Shown in pieces: positions 12,503-13,397 of a stretch of 13,397 nt of DNA. Both the position numbers and the translations under genes were made by a program. The stretch is from T3SED10-47 sp046483725. Its GTDB lineage: Bacteria; Bipolaricaulota; Bipolaricaulia; Bipolaricaulales; Bipolaricaulaceae. The notes beneath the pieces were generated by a model, which was not told the origin of the DNA, did no database searches, and worked only from the letters and a program-made list of their open reading frames with translations. Position 1 is the first letter of the stretch. Each line of letters starts with the position of its first letter. The stretch is taken from assembly GCA_046483725.1 (NCBI GenBank), contig JAWOCQ010000088.1:1-13397 (forward strand), written 5' to 3'.

Positions 12503-13397
12503 TTGGTCTTCGGTCCGGTCCCCTCACGCAGACTAGGGCGCTCCTTGGGTATCAACAACGTCCCCCCGAAGGCCTGCACTTACTCCTGCGTCTACTGCCA
12601 GTTGGGACGCACCATGCACATGGAAACCGAGCGCCGTTCGTTCTACAAGCCAGAGGAGATCAGCAAGGCTGCACAAGCCAAGGTACAGCAGCTACAAGGT
12701 GGGGGGGAGGCCGTTGACTACCTCACCTTCGTCCCCGACGGGGAGCCGACGTTGGATCTAGGCATGGGCCAGGTGATCGACGCGCTCAAAGGACTTGGGC
12801 TGCCCATCGCCGTGATCAGCAACGCCTCGCTCATCTTCCGCGAGGGCGTACGGGAGGCCCTTGCCGAGGCGGCTTGGGTGTCCCTCAAGGTGGACGCAGT
12901 GACCGAGTCCATCTGGCACAGGGTCAACCGCCCCCACAAGTCCCTTTCCATGGCCGCGATCCAGGCTGGGCTCATGGAGTTCTCCCGGACCTTCCAAGGG
13001 ACGCTGGCTACGGAGACGATGCTCGTGTCGGGAATCAACGATCGGCCCGAAGAGCTGGAGCGGGTAGCCGAGTTTCTGAGGCAACTCGACCCCCAGGTCG
13101 CGTATCTTGCTGTGCCCACCCGCCCACCTGCTGCAGGCTGGGTTGAGCCGCCGAGCGAGATGGCCCTTGGACAAGCCCATGCGATTCTGAGTGCCAAGCT
13201 GCCGCGAGTGGAACTCCTTATCGGCTACGAAGGAGACGCGTTCGCAGCCAGCGGAGATGCCGCGCAAGATCTGCTGTCCATCACGGCCGTTCATCCGATG
13301 CGCGAACAAGCAGTACGGGAGCTTCTGAGCAGGGACGGCGCTGCGTGGAAGGTCGTGGAGAATCTAATCCAGGCGGGTGAACTGACGGAGCTCGAAT
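12503..13397 (+). CDS. Radical SAM protein (COG0731-like), 3' end beyond window
   Basis: The frame starts at TTG 12503, with AGGAGGTGA (12492-12500) just upstream, and is still open at the right edge (298 codons seen). The N-terminus FGPVPSRRLGRSLGINN leads into the radical SAM cluster motif C25-x3-C29-x2-C32 (CTYSCVYC), followed by a TFVPDGEPTLD segment (glycine-rich AdoMet site) and TETMLVSGIND, typical of this Fe-S oxidoreductase family. The visible C-terminal part (ITAVHPMREQAVRELL, then WKVVENLIQAGEL) looks like a winged-helix module seen in family members. The reaction is unknown. An in-frame GTG at 12497 lies inside the ribosome site and is unlikely. Directly downstream of mrp by 26 bp, hence probably co-transcribed; a link to cluster assembly or modification in the NifX/MinD cluster is inferred from position only. 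Confidence 0.88.
   Translation, partial: MVFGPVPSRRLGRSLGINNVPPKACTYSCVYCQLGRTMHMETERRSFYKPEEISKAAQAKVQQLQGGGEAVDYLTFVPDGEPTLDLGMGQVIDALKGLGLPIAVISNASLIFREGVREALAEAAWVSLKVDAVTESIWHRVNRPHKSLSMAAIQAGLMEFSRTFQGTLATETMLVSGINDRPEELERVAEFLRQLDPQVAYLAVPTRPPAAGWVEPPSEMALGQAHAILSAKLPRVELLIGYEGDAFAASGDAAQDLLSITAVHPMREQAVRELLSRDGAAWKVVENLIQAGELTELE

Overview
The window comes from a GC-rich bacterium, very probably an obligate or facultative anaerobe. The evidence is a run of genes typical of anaerobic metal-cofactor handling: NifX-like proteins, MinD-type ATPases carrying ferredoxin domains, a Mrp-type Fe-S carrier and a radical SAM enzyme. FabK, MutS2 and a stand-alone MetH-reactivation-like protein also fit a Bacillota-like or related anaerobic lineage. 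No rRNA or phylogenetic marker is present, so I do not name a taxon. No tRNA, rRNA, CRISPR array or intact insertion sequence was seen.

Layout. Positions 1-763 (minus) hold the 5' part of a TGS-family GTPase that runs off the left edge. It is divergent from fabK (846-1787), which overlaps mutS2 (1784-4099) by 4 bp. A small membrane protein (4214-4465) converges on a minus-strand diguanylate cyclase with a membrane sensor and three PAS domains (4536-6764). Upstream of the cyclase on the same strand is a B12-dependent methionine-synthase reactivation-like protein (6944-7684). Positions 7685-8227 form a gene-poor stretch with an unrecognised start-less reading frame and a single WD40 repeat, probably decayed sequence.

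From a strong promoter at 8228-8255 a tightly packed plus-strand operon begins. It contains a Trp/Pro/Gly-rich DUF5320-like protein (8275-8589), a NifX-like protein fused to a Gly/Arg-rich and coiled-coil tail (8586-9197), a Gly/Tyr-rich small protein (9199-9450), a second NifX-like protein (9462-9827) and two MinD-family ATPases with inserted 2x[4Fe-4S] domains (9835-10686, 10683-11555). After a 142-bp gap with inverted repeats come a Mrp/NBP35 ATPase (11698-12477) and a radical SAM protein (12503 to the right edge).

The right-hand cluster resembles in gene content the orange-protein (ORP) loci of Desulfovibrio, where NifX/MTH1175-type proteins and MinD-ferredoxin ATPases occur together. The likely joint role is ATP- and electron-dependent assembly or carriage of a metal-sulfur cluster, with the NifX-like proteins as cofactor holders, the MinD pair and Mrp as motors/carriers, and the radical SAM enzyme doing an unknown chemistry. 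The system is the most interesting part of the window; its substrate is not known from the sequence.
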